From Mycolicibacterium sp. CBMA 247 (GTDB lineage: Bacteria; Actinomycetota; Actinomycetes; Mycobacteriales; Mycobacteriaceae), in NCBI RefSeq assembly GCF_009729095.1, contig NZ_VTGX01000002.1, positions 124,001 to 188,000 on the forward strand: 64,000 nt of DNA. The letters are read 5' to 3'. Positions within the stretch are counted from its first letter, which is position 1. The number at the start of each line of letters is the position of its first letter. A program made the translations under genes and the position numbers. Below, piece by piece: positions 1 to 8,654 of the stretch. The notes below the pieces were generated by a model. The model had not been told where the DNA came from and made no database searches. It saw nothing but the letters and a program-made list of their open reading frames with translations.

Positions 1-336
1 GAGGCGGGCCGGCTGTTCGTCGTGGGCCGTGACGACGAGATGATCGTCTCCGGCGGCGAGAACGTGTACCCGATCGAAGTGGAGAAGGTGCTGGCCGGCC
101 ATCCCGATGTCGCAGAGGCCGCCGTGATCGGCGTCGACGACGAGCAGTACGGGCAGCGACTCGTGGCGTTCGTGAGGCTCTCCGGGGCTGCCACCCCCGA
201 CGACCTCAAGGCGTATGTTCGAGAGAACCTCGCCAATTACAAAGTGCCGCGGGAGATCACCGTGCTCGACGAGTTGCCGCGCAACAGCACCGGCAAGATC
301 GACCGCCGTCAACTCCAGGAGATGCTGAATGGCTGA
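1..336 (+). CDS. Acyl-CoA ligase (FadD type), C-terminal fragment
   Basis: The reading frame is open from base 1, so the gene starts outside the window and only about 111 C-terminal residues are present. They match the C-terminal domain of AMP-forming acyl-CoA synthetases: a GRDDEMIVSGGENVYP hinge segment, and PRNSTGKIDR near the end, whose lysine is the usual adenylation lysine. The family activates a carboxylic acid to its CoA thioester in the cytoplasm. The stop overlaps the ATG of the next gene by 8 bases, so the two are probably co-transcribed with the esterase and oxidase that follow. The substrate cannot be told. Confidence 0.9.
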   Translation, partial: EAGRLFVVGRDDEMIVSGGENVYPIEVEKVLAGHPDVAEAAVIGVDDEQYGQRLVAFVRLSGAATPDDLKAYVRENLANYKVPREITVLDELPRNSTGKIDRRQLQEMLNG

Positions 337-1558
337 ACGCCGACGGCTGCTGGCAGCGGCCGCCGAGTTGCTCAACGCTGCCAATGCGGTGAAGCCGCTC
401 GGACGCAGGGGTTACAGCACCGTCCAGTCCTTCGCATTCGGCTGGCCGACCTCGGAGAACGCGCCGCTGGTGATCACCGTGTCGGCCCTCGATGCGCTGC
501 GCCGCGGCATCCGGGGCGACTACCGCTCCGCGGGCGGTCGAATCTCGTTGCTGTTCAAGGCGATTTCCTGGGCACTGCTGGTACTTGTGCACCGGCGCGG
601 CGTGCAATCCCGGCCCTACTTCGAGAATCCGGTGCACGAGGCACTCGCCGACGAGTACCCGTCGGCGCTGCGGCCCCTGCGTCGCGGCGAGGTGTACTCC
701 ACCTCGATGAGTCGGCGCCGCTACGCCCGCAAGACGGTGCACTACGGCCCGCACCGGGCCAACCTGGCCGACATCTGGATGCGCCCGGACCTGCCGCGCG
801 ACGGCAAGGCCCCGGTACTGCTGCAGGTCCCGGGCGGGGCATGGATGATCGGCATGCGCCGGCCGCAGTCGTATCCGCTGATGAGCTACCTGGCCGAGCA
901 GGGCTGGATCTGCGTGTCGATCGGCTACCGGATCAGCCCGCGTCACCCGTGGCCCAACCACATCATCGACGTGAAGCAGGCCTTGGCCTGGGTGAAGGCC
1001 AACATCGCCGAGTACGGGGGCGATCCGGATGCCGTGTGCATCACCGGTGGGTCCGCGGGCGGACACCTGACCGCGCTGGCCGCACTGACCCCCAACGACC
1101 CGCAGTGGCAGCCGGGATTCGAGGACGCCGACACCTCGGTGGCCGCCGCGGTGCCCGTCTACGGCCGCTACGACTGGTTCAGCACCACGGGCCCCGGGCG
1201 GGCCGAATTCATCGGAATCCTGGAGCGGCTGATCGTCAAGTCGCCTCTGGCAACCAATGATCAGGTGTACCGGGACGCTTCACCGATCACCCGGGTACAC
1301 CCCGATGCCCCGCCGTTCTTCGTGCTGCACGGGACCAACGACTCGCTCATCCCGGTGGTCGAGGGCCGCGACTTCGTCGCAGCACTCCGCAAGGTCTCGA
1401 AGTCGCCGGTGGTCTACGCCGAGATTCCGCATGCCCAGCACGCGTTCGACTTCTTCGGCTCACCCCGCGGGCACTACACGGCCGATGCCGTCGCGGAGTT
1501 CCTGAACTGGGCGCGGGCCAGGGCTCAGAACACCGCAGCCGCCGCCTCCGGTTACTAG
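329..1558 (+). CDS. Alpha/beta-hydrolase esterase (Lip family)
   Basis: This 409-residue protein is an alpha/beta-hydrolase of the hormone-sensitive-lipase-like esterases. An oxyanion segment VPGGAW lies near residues 168-172, the nucleophile motif GGSAGG has Ser242, and the acid and base fit HGTNDSLIP and HAQHAFD near the C-terminus. A helical N-terminal part of about 150 residues precedes the catalytic domain, as in mycobacterial LipC-like proteins. It overlaps the acyl-CoA ligase end by 8 bases and is followed within 10 bases by an FAD oxidase, suggesting one operon. It resembles the esterase at 24484-25707 in architecture. The natural ester is unknown. Confidence 0.88.
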   Translation: MAERRRLLAAAAELLNAANAVKPLGRRGYSTVQSFAFGWPTSENAPLVITVSALDALRRGIRGDYRSAGGRISLLFKAISWALLVLVHRRGVQSRPYFENPVHEALADEYPSALRPLRRGEVYSTSMSRRRYARKTVHYGPHRANLADIWMRPDLPRDGKAPVLLQVPGGAWMIGMRRPQSYPLMSYLAEQGWICVSIGYRISPRHPWPNHIIDVKQALAWVKANIAEYGGDPDAVCITGGSAGGHLTALAALTPNDPQWQPGFEDADTSVAAAVPVYGRYDWFSTTGPGRAEFIGILERLIVKSPLATNDQVYRDASPITRVHPDAPPFFVLHGTNDSLIPVVEGRDFVAALRKVSKSPVVYAEIPHAQHAFDFFGSPRGHYTADAVAEFLNWARARAQNTAAAASGY

Positions 1559-1561
1559 ACT
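1556..1561 (+). promoter_or_regulatory. Candidate -10 element, possible leaderless start
   Basis: TAGACT fits the mycobacterial TANNNT -10 pattern and ends 7 bases before the ATG of the FAD oxidase, so transcription could begin at the start codon. The intervening bases TCTGGAG could instead act as a ribosome binding site, so this is ambiguous. Confidence 0.35.
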
Positions 1562-1568
1562 TCTGGAG

Positions 1569-2942
1569 ATGTCCAAGCCGGACACCGAGATCGCCACCCT
1601 TGCCGCCGGACTGCCGGACGGCACGGTGATCACCGACCCCGCCGTGATCGAGGGGTATCGCCGCGATGCCGCCGCCGACCCGCAGGCGGGCCTGCCACGA
1701 GCTGTGGTGCGAGCCGGCAGCACCGAGGACGTCCAGACCGTGCTGCGGTGGGCGAACGCACACCGGGTAGCGGTGGTTGCCCGGGGCGCGGGATCCGGGC
1801 TCTCCGGCGGCGCCACCGCGGTCAACGGCGGCATCATCCTCAGTACCGAGCGGATGCGGAACGTCCGCATCGACACCGCGAACCGCACCGCGGTGGCGCA
1901 ACCCGGTGTGTTGAACTCCGAGGTGAAGCGGGCCGCCGCCGAGCACGGTCTGTGGTACCCGCCCGATCCCGCCTCGGTCGAGATCTCCTCGATCGGCGGG
2001 AACGCGGCGACCAATGCAGGCGGATTGTGCTGTGTGAAGTACGGAGTCACCGGTGATTACGTGCTGGGTATGGAAGTGGTGCTGGCCGACGGCACGGCCG
2101 TCCGGTTGGGCGGACCCCGACTGAAAGACGTTGCCGGGCTGTCGTTGACAAAGCTGTTCGTCGGTTCCGAAGGCATCCTCGGGGTGATCACCGAGCTCAC
2201 CCTGCGGCTGATCCCGGCCCAGCCCCCGGCATCGACGGTGGTCGCGGCGTTCGGCTCGGTGCAGGACGCCGCGGACGCGGTGGTGGCCATCACCGCCAAG
2301 GTCCGGCCGGCCATGTTGGAGTTGATGGACCACGCCAGCATCAACGCGGTCGAGGACTACAGCCGCATGGGCCTGGACCGTTCGGCGCAAGCACTGCTGC
2401 TTATCCAGTCGGATGCACCGGGCGCCGCGGCCGAGGAAATCGCCCACATCGTCGAAGCGTGCGAGAAGTCGGGTGCCACTGAGGTTTTCGCAACCGACGA
2501 CCCAGAGGAGGGCGCCGGATTCACCGCGGCCCGACGGCTGGTGGGCCTGGCCCTCATGCAGCTGGGCACGTTGCTTCTCGAGGACGTCACGGTGCCGATA
2601 CCCGATCTGCCCGAGTTGGTGGCCGGCATCAGCCGCATCGCCGACGACTGCGACGTACTGATCTGCGTCGTCGCACATGCCGGTGACGGAAACACCCACC
2701 CGGTGGTGGTATTCGATGCCGACGATCCAGATATGAGCGAGCGTGCCCGGCTGGCGTTCGCCCGGGTTATGGAGTTGGCGATCGCCCTGGGCGGCACCAT
2801 CACCGGCGAACACGGCGTCGGCCGGCTCAAAAGGGACTGGCTGCCAGTACAACTCGGCGACGACGTGATGGCGTTGACCCGGCGGATCAAGGACGCCGTG
2901 GACCCACACGGCATCCTCAATCCGGGCGCGGTCCTGCACTGA
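1569..2942 (+). CDS. FAD-linked oxidase, GlcD/D-lactate dehydrogenase-like
   Basis: The 457-residue product has the two-domain structure of FAD-binding PCMH oxidases such as glycolate oxidase subunit GlcD and D-2-hydroxyacid dehydrogenases. The N-terminal half carries the FAD-binding RGAGSGLSGG and IGGNAATNAGG motifs. The C-terminal half has an AHAGDGNTHP segment and ends with the typical GEHGVGRLKRDWL block. It probably oxidises a 2-hydroxy acid to a 2-oxo acid. The length is normal for the family and the ATG start leaves a full FAD domain. It lies directly behind the esterase, so it may be last in that operon. The substrate is not inferable. Confidence 0.88.
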   Translation: MSKPDTEIATLAAGLPDGTVITDPAVIEGYRRDAAADPQAGLPRAVVRAGSTEDVQTVLRWANAHRVAVVARGAGSGLSGGATAVNGGIILSTERMRNVRIDTANRTAVAQPGVLNSEVKRAAAEHGLWYPPDPASVEISSIGGNAATNAGGLCCVKYGVTGDYVLGMEVVLADGTAVRLGGPRLKDVAGLSLTKLFVGSEGILGVITELTLRLIPAQPPASTVVAAFGSVQDAADAVVAITAKVRPAMLELMDHASINAVEDYSRMGLDRSAQALLLIQSDAPGAAAEEIAHIVEACEKSGATEVFATDDPEEGAGFTAARRLVGLALMQLGTLLLEDVTVPIPDLPELVAGISRIADDCDVLICVVAHAGDGNTHPVVVFDADDPDMSERARLAFARVMELAIALGGTITGEHGVGRLKRDWLPVQLGDDVMALTRRIKDAVDPHGILNPGAVLH

Positions 2943-2949
2943 CTGATCC

Positions 2950-3012
2950 CGCCGAGACTACGGTTTCTGGCGTGATTCGTGGGAATTTGGGCCACAAACC
3001 GTAGTCTCGGCG
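2950..3012. terminator. Inverted repeat between convergent genes
   Basis: A 17-base arm at 2950-2966 (CGCCGAGACTACGGTTT) is repeated as its exact reverse complement at 2996-3012, with 29 bases between. It sits between the ends of the oxidase (+) and the Gly-rich protein (-), so it could end transcription from both sides. There is no poly-T tail, which is normal for mycobacteria. Confidence 0.6.
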
Positions 3013-3019
3013 CAGAATT

Positions 3020-3631
3020 TCAGCCTTCGGCCAGCACCCCGTGCAGGGCCTTCTTCGCCTCGGCGATCGCCGCGAGCAGGTTCGTTCGTACCTCACCGAG
3101 CTTGGCCTTCTGTTCGTCCGTGCCGGTGAACGCGATCGTGCGGGCCAGACCCGCGACCTCGTGCAGGCCGGTGCGGATCTTGATGACGTCGGCGAACTTG
3201 CCCACCTTGCTCAACAGTGCGTGCGCGGTCTCACTGGTCACGCCGCGCCAGGCCAGCAGCTGGGTGCCGAATTCGGTCAGCGTGGCGACACCGTCGGAGA
3301 CGGTGACCACACCGCGGCCGGCCAGCGCGGCGATGGCCAATTCGATGATGTCCAGCGGCGGGGTGAAGGCACCGCCGGTGGCTTCGGTGGTGCGCTCGAC
3401 GATCTGTTCAGCCGTGGCGGGCCCGTCGAGCAACAGTGCCGCTGTGCCGACCGCTGCACGCTTGAGCGCAAAGCCCGGCCCGAAGCCCCCACCGAAACCG
3501 CCTCCGAAGCCCCCGCCGAAACCGGATGCGCCGAACGCTCCCGGACCGAAACCACCCTGCCCCTCGGGGCCGCAGTTACCGCCGCCGAATCCCGCCAGAC
3601 CCCAGCCGCTGTTGAATCCTCCAAAACTCAT
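3020..3631 (-). CDS. Gly-rich PadR-like winged-helix protein
   Basis: About 203 residues. The N-terminus is extremely glycine rich, with FGGGFGGG-type repeats over roughly residues 2-55. The remainder reads like a PadR-type winged helix, with LLDGPATAEQIVERTTE followed by a hydrophobic helix and GVVTVSDGVATLTEFG, then a helical tail. I chose the ATG at 3631, which has AAAGGA about 10 bases upstream; ATG 3640 is possible. The gene is divergent from the MarR gene at 3820, and a 19-base palindrome lies between them, so the MarR protein may control it. Function is unknown; a DNA-binding or stress role is inference. Confidence 0.7.
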   Translation of the reverse strand: MSFGGFNSGWGLAGFGGGNCGPEGQGGFGPGAFGASGFGGGFGGGFGGGFGPGFALKRAAVGTAALLLDGPATAEQIVERTTEATGGAFTPPLDIIELAIAALAGRGVVTVSDGVATLTEFGTQLLAWRGVTSETAHALLSKVGKFADVIKIRTGLHEVAGLARTIAFTGTDEQKAKLGEVRTNLLAAIAEAKKALHGVLAEG

Positions 3632-3686
3632 GTCACACATCCTTTTCCAGATTTCAGCCGGACCGACGGAACGCGGCCCAGTAGGT

Positions 3687-3705
3687 GTATCAAGTTCCTT
3701 GATAC
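3687..3705. promoter_or_regulatory. MarR-type operator palindrome
   Basis: GTATCAAG-TTC-CTTGATAC is a perfect 8-3-8 inverted repeat in the divergent region between the PadR-like gene and the MarR gene. Its size and TATCAAG half-site suit a MarR dimer. Related half-sites occur at 6944 and 11807. Confidence 0.65.
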
Positions 3706-3819
3706 GCCCGCTTTGGAGACAATTCAATGAGATCTGCCTGTGAACTGCTTGAGCTGTGGGCGAAACTGTGCAACCGATGTGGATGGTCTATGCGGCCGGC
3801 CCGTGTGAGGATGCCAGCT

Positions 3820-4266
3820 ATGACTGCCCCAGACAGTGAGCCGCTGGGATACCTGCTGCACCGGGTGGCTGCAACGCTGCGCCCGGAAGTGGCCACGGTT
3901 CTCGCTCCGGTCGGACTCGGACTGGCGGAGTTCGTCTGCCTGCGCATCATTTCGCTGCATCCCGGGCTGACCAGCGCCGAACTGGCCCGTTACACCAACG
4001 TCAGCGCGCAGGCCACCAATCAGCTGCTGCACCGCCTGGAAGCCGTCGGCGCCGTGTACCGGCCCGACACGGCAACGGCGGGCAGGGCACTGCCCGCCGA
4101 ACTCACTCCGGCAGGCCGAGAGTTGCTCACCCGCGCCGAGGACGCCGTCCACATCGCCGATCAGCGGGTACTGGACCGCCTGACGCCCGCCGAACAGCGG
4201 CAACTCAAAGCGTTGTTGCGCAAGGCCGGACGCGACGACACGGCGTGCGGGCCGGTCGGATCATAG
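3820..4266 (+). CDS. MarR-family regulator
   Basis: A 148-residue winged-helix protein. The core HPGLTSAELARYTNVSAQATNQ followed by LLHRLEAVGAVYR is a MarR helix-turn-helix, and TPAGRELL then LTPAEQRQLKALL is the usual wing and C-terminal dimer helix. I used ATG 3820 (MTAPDSEP); ATG 3811 in the same frame is possible. The palindrome at 3687-3705 lies upstream of it and of the divergent PadR-like gene, so autoregulation and control of that neighbour are likely. The ligand is unknown. The downstream gene is convergent, with a 16-base gap. Confidence 0.88.
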   Translation: MTAPDSEPLGYLLHRVAATLRPEVATVLAPVGLGLAEFVCLRIISLHPGLTSAELARYTNVSAQATNQLLHRLEAVGAVYRPDTATAGRALPAELTPAGRELLTRAEDAVHIADQRVLDRLTPAEQRQLKALLRKAGRDDTACGPVGS

Positions 4267-4282
4267 GTATGGGAGCGCAGCC

Positions 4283-5437
4283 TCAGAAAACGCGGACCTG
4301 ACCTTCGAGCACCGGAACGGTCTCGGGAAGCTTGTAGGTAGCAATCCCGTTGCGGAACATGATGTTCTCCCGGGCATGCTCGGGCAGGTGCTTGACCAGC
4401 CACCGTGGGTCGTCGAACGTCCAGTGCGGGTAATCCGATGAGAACAGCAGGATCTTGTCGCACTCCATCCACTCGAAGGCCCGGGACAGTTCGGTCTTGT
4501 CCTCGGGGTAGTCCAGCGGCTGGGTGGTGAACTTGATGTGGTCCTTGACGTACTCGGACGGCTTGCGCTTGATGTCCATCCAGTTCTTGCGCGCCGCGTA
4601 GATGGCGTCCATCCGCCACATCAGCGGCAGGATCCAGGTGAACGCATGCTCGACGAACACCACACGTAGCGTCGGGAACCGGTCGAACACGCCGTCGAAG
4701 ATCAGGCTCATCACCTGGTTGGCCGCCAACAACGAGTACGTGACCATGAAGTCGTGGTTGTAGCTCGGCAATCCGACCGGCGGTAGTGGCAGCTCGTCGT
4801 ACTCGCCGCGGGACAGGTGGCAGCTCACGGTGATGTCGTGCTTGGTGGCCGCCGCCCAGATCGGGTCATATTTGGGGTCGCCCCATGACGGACGAGGTTC
4901 GGCCTTGATCAGGATCTGCGCCATATACGGGTGGCCGGCCCAGCGCTCGATTTCCTGGGCGCCCAGCTCCGGCGCTTCGACGGCCAGGCAGATGGATCCA
5001 CGCCAGCGCTCGTGCCAGTTGTTGTGGCTGTCGAGCCAGTGATTGGCCTGCCAGTCGTTCAGCGCGCAGTTCATCACGTGGTTGGCTTCGGGAATGTGCG
5101 CCGAGTACGCCGCGGGTTCCAGTATCGCGATATCGGACCCGGCCTCCATGATCAACTGCCGGAACGCGAGATCGGGGTCACTGCCGGCGAATTCGCCGTC
5201 GGCGGGGAAGGTATCGGTGCGCATTGCGTAGGCATGCGCGTAGTCCGGTGCGTCGTAGTAGATCAGGTCGCCGACGTCGTGGGTGTCGAAGTACCTGGAG
5301 CGCCACGGCTCGGGGATGTACTGCCCCAGTTCGCCCCGGCGGGGTACGGGGTGAACATCGGAGTCGACGCATCGCACCGCAATGCGTTCGGCCGCCGGAA
5401 TCCTGGGTGAGGTTGTGGTCGACGATGTAGTGGTCAT
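4283..5437 (-). CDS. Amidohydrolase, amidohydro-2 (ACMSD-like) family
   Basis: About 384 residues from ATG 5437, chosen because AGAGG lies a few bases upstream. The protein opens with CVDSDVHP, holds a histidine in VSCHLSRGEYDE, and has VFVEHAFTW and FSSDYPHW. These are the ordered metal-ligand and active-site blocks of metal-dependent hydrolases and decarboxylases related to ACMSD. Members cleave C-C or C-N bonds of ring-fission or amide substrates. It begins 13 bases after the end of the aldehyde dehydrogenase on the same strand, so the two form an operon divergent from the first Rieske gene. A decarboxylase or hydrolase step in that catabolic cluster is inference. Confidence 0.85.
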   Translation of the reverse strand: MTTTSSTTTSPRIPAAERIAVRCVDSDVHPVPRRGELGQYIPEPWRSRYFDTHDVGDLIYYDAPDYAHAYAMRTDTFPADGEFAGSDPDLAFRQLIMEAGSDIAILEPAAYSAHIPEANHVMNCALNDWQANHWLDSHNNWHERWRGSICLAVEAPELGAQEIERWAGHPYMAQILIKAEPRPSWGDPKYDPIWAAATKHDITVSCHLSRGEYDELPLPPVGLPSYNHDFMVTYSLLAANQVMSLIFDGVFDRFPTLRVVFVEHAFTWILPLMWRMDAIYAARKNWMDIKRKPSEYVKDHIKFTTQPLDYPEDKTELSRAFEWMECDKILLFSSDYPHWTFDDPRWLVKHLPEHARENIMFRNGIATYKLPETVPVLEGQVRVF

Positions 5438-5450
5438 CATTGCCTCTCGA

Positions 5451-6911
5451 TCACCGGGTGGCCGCGACGGCGATGGATTTGGTCTCGAGGTAACCGTCGA
5501 GGCCTTCACGGCCGAGTTCCCGGCCGTAGCCACTGTCTTTGATGCCGCCGAACGGTGCGAACGGATCCATCGTGTACCCCTGGTTTACCCCGAAAGTGCC
5601 GGTTTGTACACGTTCGGCGATCCCGATTCCGCGGTCGGTGTCCGCCGTCCACACCGAACCGGCCAGGCCGTAGTCGGAGTCGTTGGCAATCGCAACAGCC
5701 TCGCGCTCGTTCTCATAGCTGATCACGGTGAGTACGGGGCCGAAGATCTCCTCGCGGGCAATACGCATCGAATTGTCAGCCCCGGCGAACAGGGTGGGCC
5801 GGACATACCAGCCGGTGCCGACGCCGTCGGGCAGCTCAGTGCCGCCGCAGATCAGGCGGGCGCCCTCACGTTGGCCGAGATCGATGTAGTCGCGTACGCG
5901 TTGCTGCTGCCGTCGCGATACGAGCGGCCCGAGATCGGTGGCGGGGTCGGCGGGATCGCCCACAACGAGCGCGTTCATCCGGTCGGCCAGGGCGTCGACG
6001 AACTCTTGTTCGCGGGAGGCCGGTACGACGATGCGGGTCAGCGCATTGCAGATCTGGCCGCTGTTGGACAGGCTGGCCGACCGCACTCCGGCCGCGACCG
6101 TCTCGGGGTCGGCGTCATCGAGGATGATGGCCGCCGACTTGCCGCCGAGCTCGAGGCTCACCTTGGTCAGGTTGGCCGCGGCCGCCGCCGCGACGGCCCG
6201 GCCCGCGGCGCTGGAGCCGGTGAACGAGACCTTGTCGACTCCCGGGTGGCCGACCAGGTGGGCGCCCACCGCGGCGTCCCCCTGCACGACGGTGACGACG
6301 CCCTCGGGCAGGCCGACCTCCTTGAGCATCTCGGCCAAAAGCAGCGCATCCAAAGGGGATTCGGGTGCGGGTTTGAGTACTACCGCGCAGCCGGCCAGCA
6401 GTGCGGGCACCAGCTTGGTGACGATCAGGAACTGCGGCATATTCCACGGCACGATGGCCCCGACCACGCCGACCGGCTCCTTGCGAACGTGCACATCCGC
6501 CCCGAAGAAACCACTTCGGACCTCACGCCAGGGGTAGGTTTCCGCGAGGTCGCAGAATGCGGACATCATCATCGTCGGAAGCCCGACCTGCGCTCGTTGG
6601 GCAAAACTGATCGGCGCACCCATCTCCGCCGAGATGAGCTGAGCCATCTCACCGCGTCGCCCGGCGTAGATCTCGGCGAGGCGTCGCACCGCCGCGATGC
6701 GCTCCGCCGGGTCAAGCCGTGACCACGGCCCGTGGTCGATCGCCGCCCGCGCGGCAGCGACCGCGGCGTCCACGTCAGCCGGCCCGGCCGCCACCACACG
6801 AGCGATGGGTTGCTCGGTGTGCGGGGAGATGACCTCCACGGTGCCGGTGGGGTCGCCGTCAAGCGACCAGTCGGCCTCGATTCCGAGGTACTCCCCAAGA
6901 TGCTGATCCAT
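5451..6911 (-). CDS. NAD(P)+-dependent aldehyde dehydrogenase
   Basis: A standard-length aldehyde dehydrogenase (486 residues). Asn157 lies in PWNMP, Lys180 in LKPAPE, the general base Glu254 in LELGGK and the catalytic Cys288 in NSGQICNA, so all active-site residues are in place. It oxidises an aldehyde to a carboxylate with NAD(P)+. It resembles the M. tuberculosis Rv0223c type (from memory). It is the first gene of a minus-strand pair with the amidohydrolase and is divergent from the Rieske oxygenase gene at 7055. A candidate operator lies between them at 6944-6964. It may finish oxidation of an aldehyde from the oxygenase pathway. Confidence 0.93.
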   Translation of the reverse strand: MDQHLGEYLGIEADWSLDGDPTGTVEVISPHTEQPIARVVAAGPADVDAAVAAARAAIDHGPWSRLDPAERIAAVRRLAEIYAGRRGEMAQLISAEMGAPISFAQRAQVGLPTMMMSAFCDLAETYPWREVRSGFFGADVHVRKEPVGVVGAIVPWNMPQFLIVTKLVPALLAGCAVVLKPAPESPLDALLLAEMLKEVGLPEGVVTVVQGDAAVGAHLVGHPGVDKVSFTGSSAAGRAVAAAAAANLTKVSLELGGKSAAIILDDADPETVAAGVRSASLSNSGQICNALTRIVVPASREQEFVDALADRMNALVVGDPADPATDLGPLVSRRQQQRVRDYIDLGQREGARLICGGTELPDGVGTGWYVRPTLFAGADNSMRIAREEIFGPVLTVISYENEREAVAIANDSDYGLAGSVWTADTDRGIGIAERVQTGTFGVNQGYTMDPFAPFGGIKDSGYGRELGREGLDGYLETKSIAVAATR

Positions 6912-6943
6912 CCGGACCCTCCCGCCATCAGTCAGGTTCAGAG

Positions 6944-6964
6944 TATCAACTACTTGTTATTGAT
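6944..6964. promoter_or_regulatory. Operator-like site shared with the reductase promoter
   Basis: TATCAACTACTTGTTATTGAT matches 18 of 21 bases with the reverse complement of 11787-11807. The core CAACTACTTG is a near palindrome. It lies in the divergent region of the aldehyde dehydrogenase and Rieske genes and probably binds a MarR-type regulator, perhaps the one encoded at 9999. Confidence 0.5.
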
Positions 6965-7054
6965 GAAACCGCCGTCTACCGTCAAGCCTGAAGCGCTGCC
7001 GGCATCTGCAGCCCTGTCGGCATCACCGGTCGAATCACATCCCAGAGGAGCGGC

Positions 7055-8320
7055 ATGGCTCGGTTTCCCAAGCCGGCTGAAGGCAGTTGGACGCAGCACT
7101 ACCCCGAGTTGGGCACCGGCCCGGTGTCGTATGAGGACTCGATCAGCCCGGAGATCTACGAACTGGAACGCCAGGCGATCTTCAGACGCGCCTGGTTGAA
7201 TGTCGGTCGGGTCGAGCAGCTTTCACGCAAGGGAAGCTATTTCACCAAGGAGATGAAGGCAGCCAACACCTCCATCATCGTGGTGCGCACCAAGTCCGGC
7301 GAGATCAAGGCCTTCCACAATGTCTGCCGCCACCGTGGCAACAAGCTGGTGTGGGACGACATGCCGCTGGAGGAGACCAGCGGGGTGTGCAGGCAGTTCA
7401 CCTGCAAATACCACGCCTGGCGTTACGACCTGGACGGTGAGCTCACTTTCGTCCAGCAGGAAGACGAGTTCTTCGACCTCGACAAAAGTCGCTACGGGCT
7501 GGTGGGTGTGCACTGCGAGGTGTGGGAGGGGTTCATCTTCGTCAACTTCGCCAAGACCCCCGAGCAGTCGCTACGCGAATTCCTGGGCCCGATGATCACC
7601 GACCTGGAGGGCTATCCGTTCGATAAGATGACCTCGCGATTCACCTACCGCTCAGAGGTGAAGGCGAATTGGAAGCTCTACATGGATGCCTTCCAGGAGT
7701 TCTACCACGCACCCATACTGCACGCGAACCAATCCCCCACCGCCTACTCGAAGGCTGCCGCCGAGTCAGGTTTCGAGGCGCCGCACTATCGGATCGAAGG
7801 GCCGCATCGGTTGGTGAGCACCTCCGGCGTGCGGGCCTGGGAGATGGCCGACGAGATGCGCAAGCCTATCGAAGACATCTGCCAGAGTGGGCTTTTCGGC
7901 CCATGGGAGGCCCCGGATCTCGGTGCGATGCCGACCGGCCTCAACCCCGCCAAATGCGATCCGTGGGGGTTGGACTCATTCCAGTTGTTCCCCAACTTCG
8001 TCATATTGTTCTGGGGGCAGGGCTGGTATCTGACGTACCACTACTGGCCAACCTCGTTCAACACGCACACCTTCGAATGCACGCTGTACTTCCCGCAGCC
8101 GCGCACACCACGGGAGCGGTTGGCCCAGGAGTTGGCTGCCGTCTCCTTCAAGGAGTACGGCCTGCAGGACGCCAACACCCTGGAGGCGACCCAGAGCTCG
8201 ATCGAGACCCGGGTGGTCGACGAGTTCCTGCTCTGCGATCAGGAGATCCTGCTTCGGCACCTGCACAAGGAGACCGCGGCATGGATCGACGACTACCAGC
8301 GCAAGACCGCGGGAGTGTGA
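7055..8320 (+). CDS. Rieske non-heme iron oxygenase, alpha subunit (canonical)
   Basis: 421 residues. The Rieske [2Fe-2S] ligands are canonical: Cys91 and His93 in CRHRG, and Cys117 and His120 in CKYH. The catalytic domain has the mononuclear iron histidines His218 and His223 in EFYHAPILH and probably an aspartate near the C-terminus. Such proteins add one or two oxygen atoms to an aromatic or alicyclic substrate, using electrons from a reductase, here probably that at 11820. The start is ATG 7055 behind GAGGAGC. The next gene, a 109-residue protein, follows after 4 bases. A paralogue with altered ligands lies at 13702. The substrate is unknown. Confidence 0.92.
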   Translation: MARFPKPAEGSWTQHYPELGTGPVSYEDSISPEIYELERQAIFRRAWLNVGRVEQLSRKGSYFTKEMKAANTSIIVVRTKSGEIKAFHNVCRHRGNKLVWDDMPLEETSGVCRQFTCKYHAWRYDLDGELTFVQQEDEFFDLDKSRYGLVGVHCEVWEGFIFVNFAKTPEQSLREFLGPMITDLEGYPFDKMTSRFTYRSEVKANWKLYMDAFQEFYHAPILHANQSPTAYSKAAAESGFEAPHYRIEGPHRLVSTSGVRAWEMADEMRKPIEDICQSGLFGPWEAPDLGAMPTGLNPAKCDPWGLDSFQLFPNFVILFWGQGWYLTYHYWPTSFNTHTFECTLYFPQPRTPRERLAQELAAVSFKEYGLQDANTLEATQSSIETRVVDEFLLCDQEILLRHLHKETAAWIDDYQRKTAGV

Positions 8321-8324
8321 ACCG

Positions 8325-8654
8325 ATGAGCACCAAGTTTCCGGCCGAATTCGCCGACCTCGAACAGTTTTCGGACTGGTGCCTGTCCAGTGAGCCGCTGC
8401 GTTACGGCAAGCGGTTGGACAGCACCATGACCGAGATGCAGGCGTTCTACGATGCGATCGCGCCGCGGGCCGAGGACGCGATCAGCTACTGCGACAAGTT
8501 CAGCCTCGATGCCTTGCCCGAGGACGTGCTCAATCTGATGCACCTGCTGTACTCGATGGTGACGGTGTCCTTCCCGGTGGAGTGCTGGAAGCAGCCACGG
8601 GTACCCGATTCCGGTGCGACATCGTTGGACTGCGTCGCCGAGCCCGTGCCGTGA
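8325..8654 (+). CDS. Small Rieske-associated protein 1 (unrecognised family)
   Basis: A 109-residue protein that I do not recognise. It is clearly homologous to the product at 14973, which also follows a Rieske gene. Shared features are a WCL near residue 18, RLxSTMxEM, FYxAxxPRxExAI, YCDKF, and a hydrophobic LNLxHLxYS helix. The pattern suggests a small helical protein, without cofactor motif or signal peptide. It lies 4 bases after the Rieske stop and its own stop overlaps the GTG of the amidohydrolase, so these three are translationally linked. A stabilising or accessory subunit of the oxygenase is the simplest inference. It does not look like the usual cystatin-fold beta subunit. Confidence 0.8.
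   Translation: MSTKFPAEFADLEQFSDWCLSSEPLRYGKRLDSTMTEMQAFYDAIAPRAEDAISYCDKFSLDALPEDVLNLMHLLYSMVTVSFPVECWKQPRVPDSGATSLDCVAEPVP

Noticed and set aside
1347..2939. Long minus-strand open frame of about 530 codons opposite the FAD oxidase
   Set aside because: It is the antisense shadow of a well-supported oxidase gene; its composition is rich in His, Arg and Gly with no recognisable motif.
5382..6722. Plus-strand open frame of 446 codons opposite the aldehyde dehydrogenase
   Set aside because: Antisense to a gene with complete catalytic residues; no domain seen in it.
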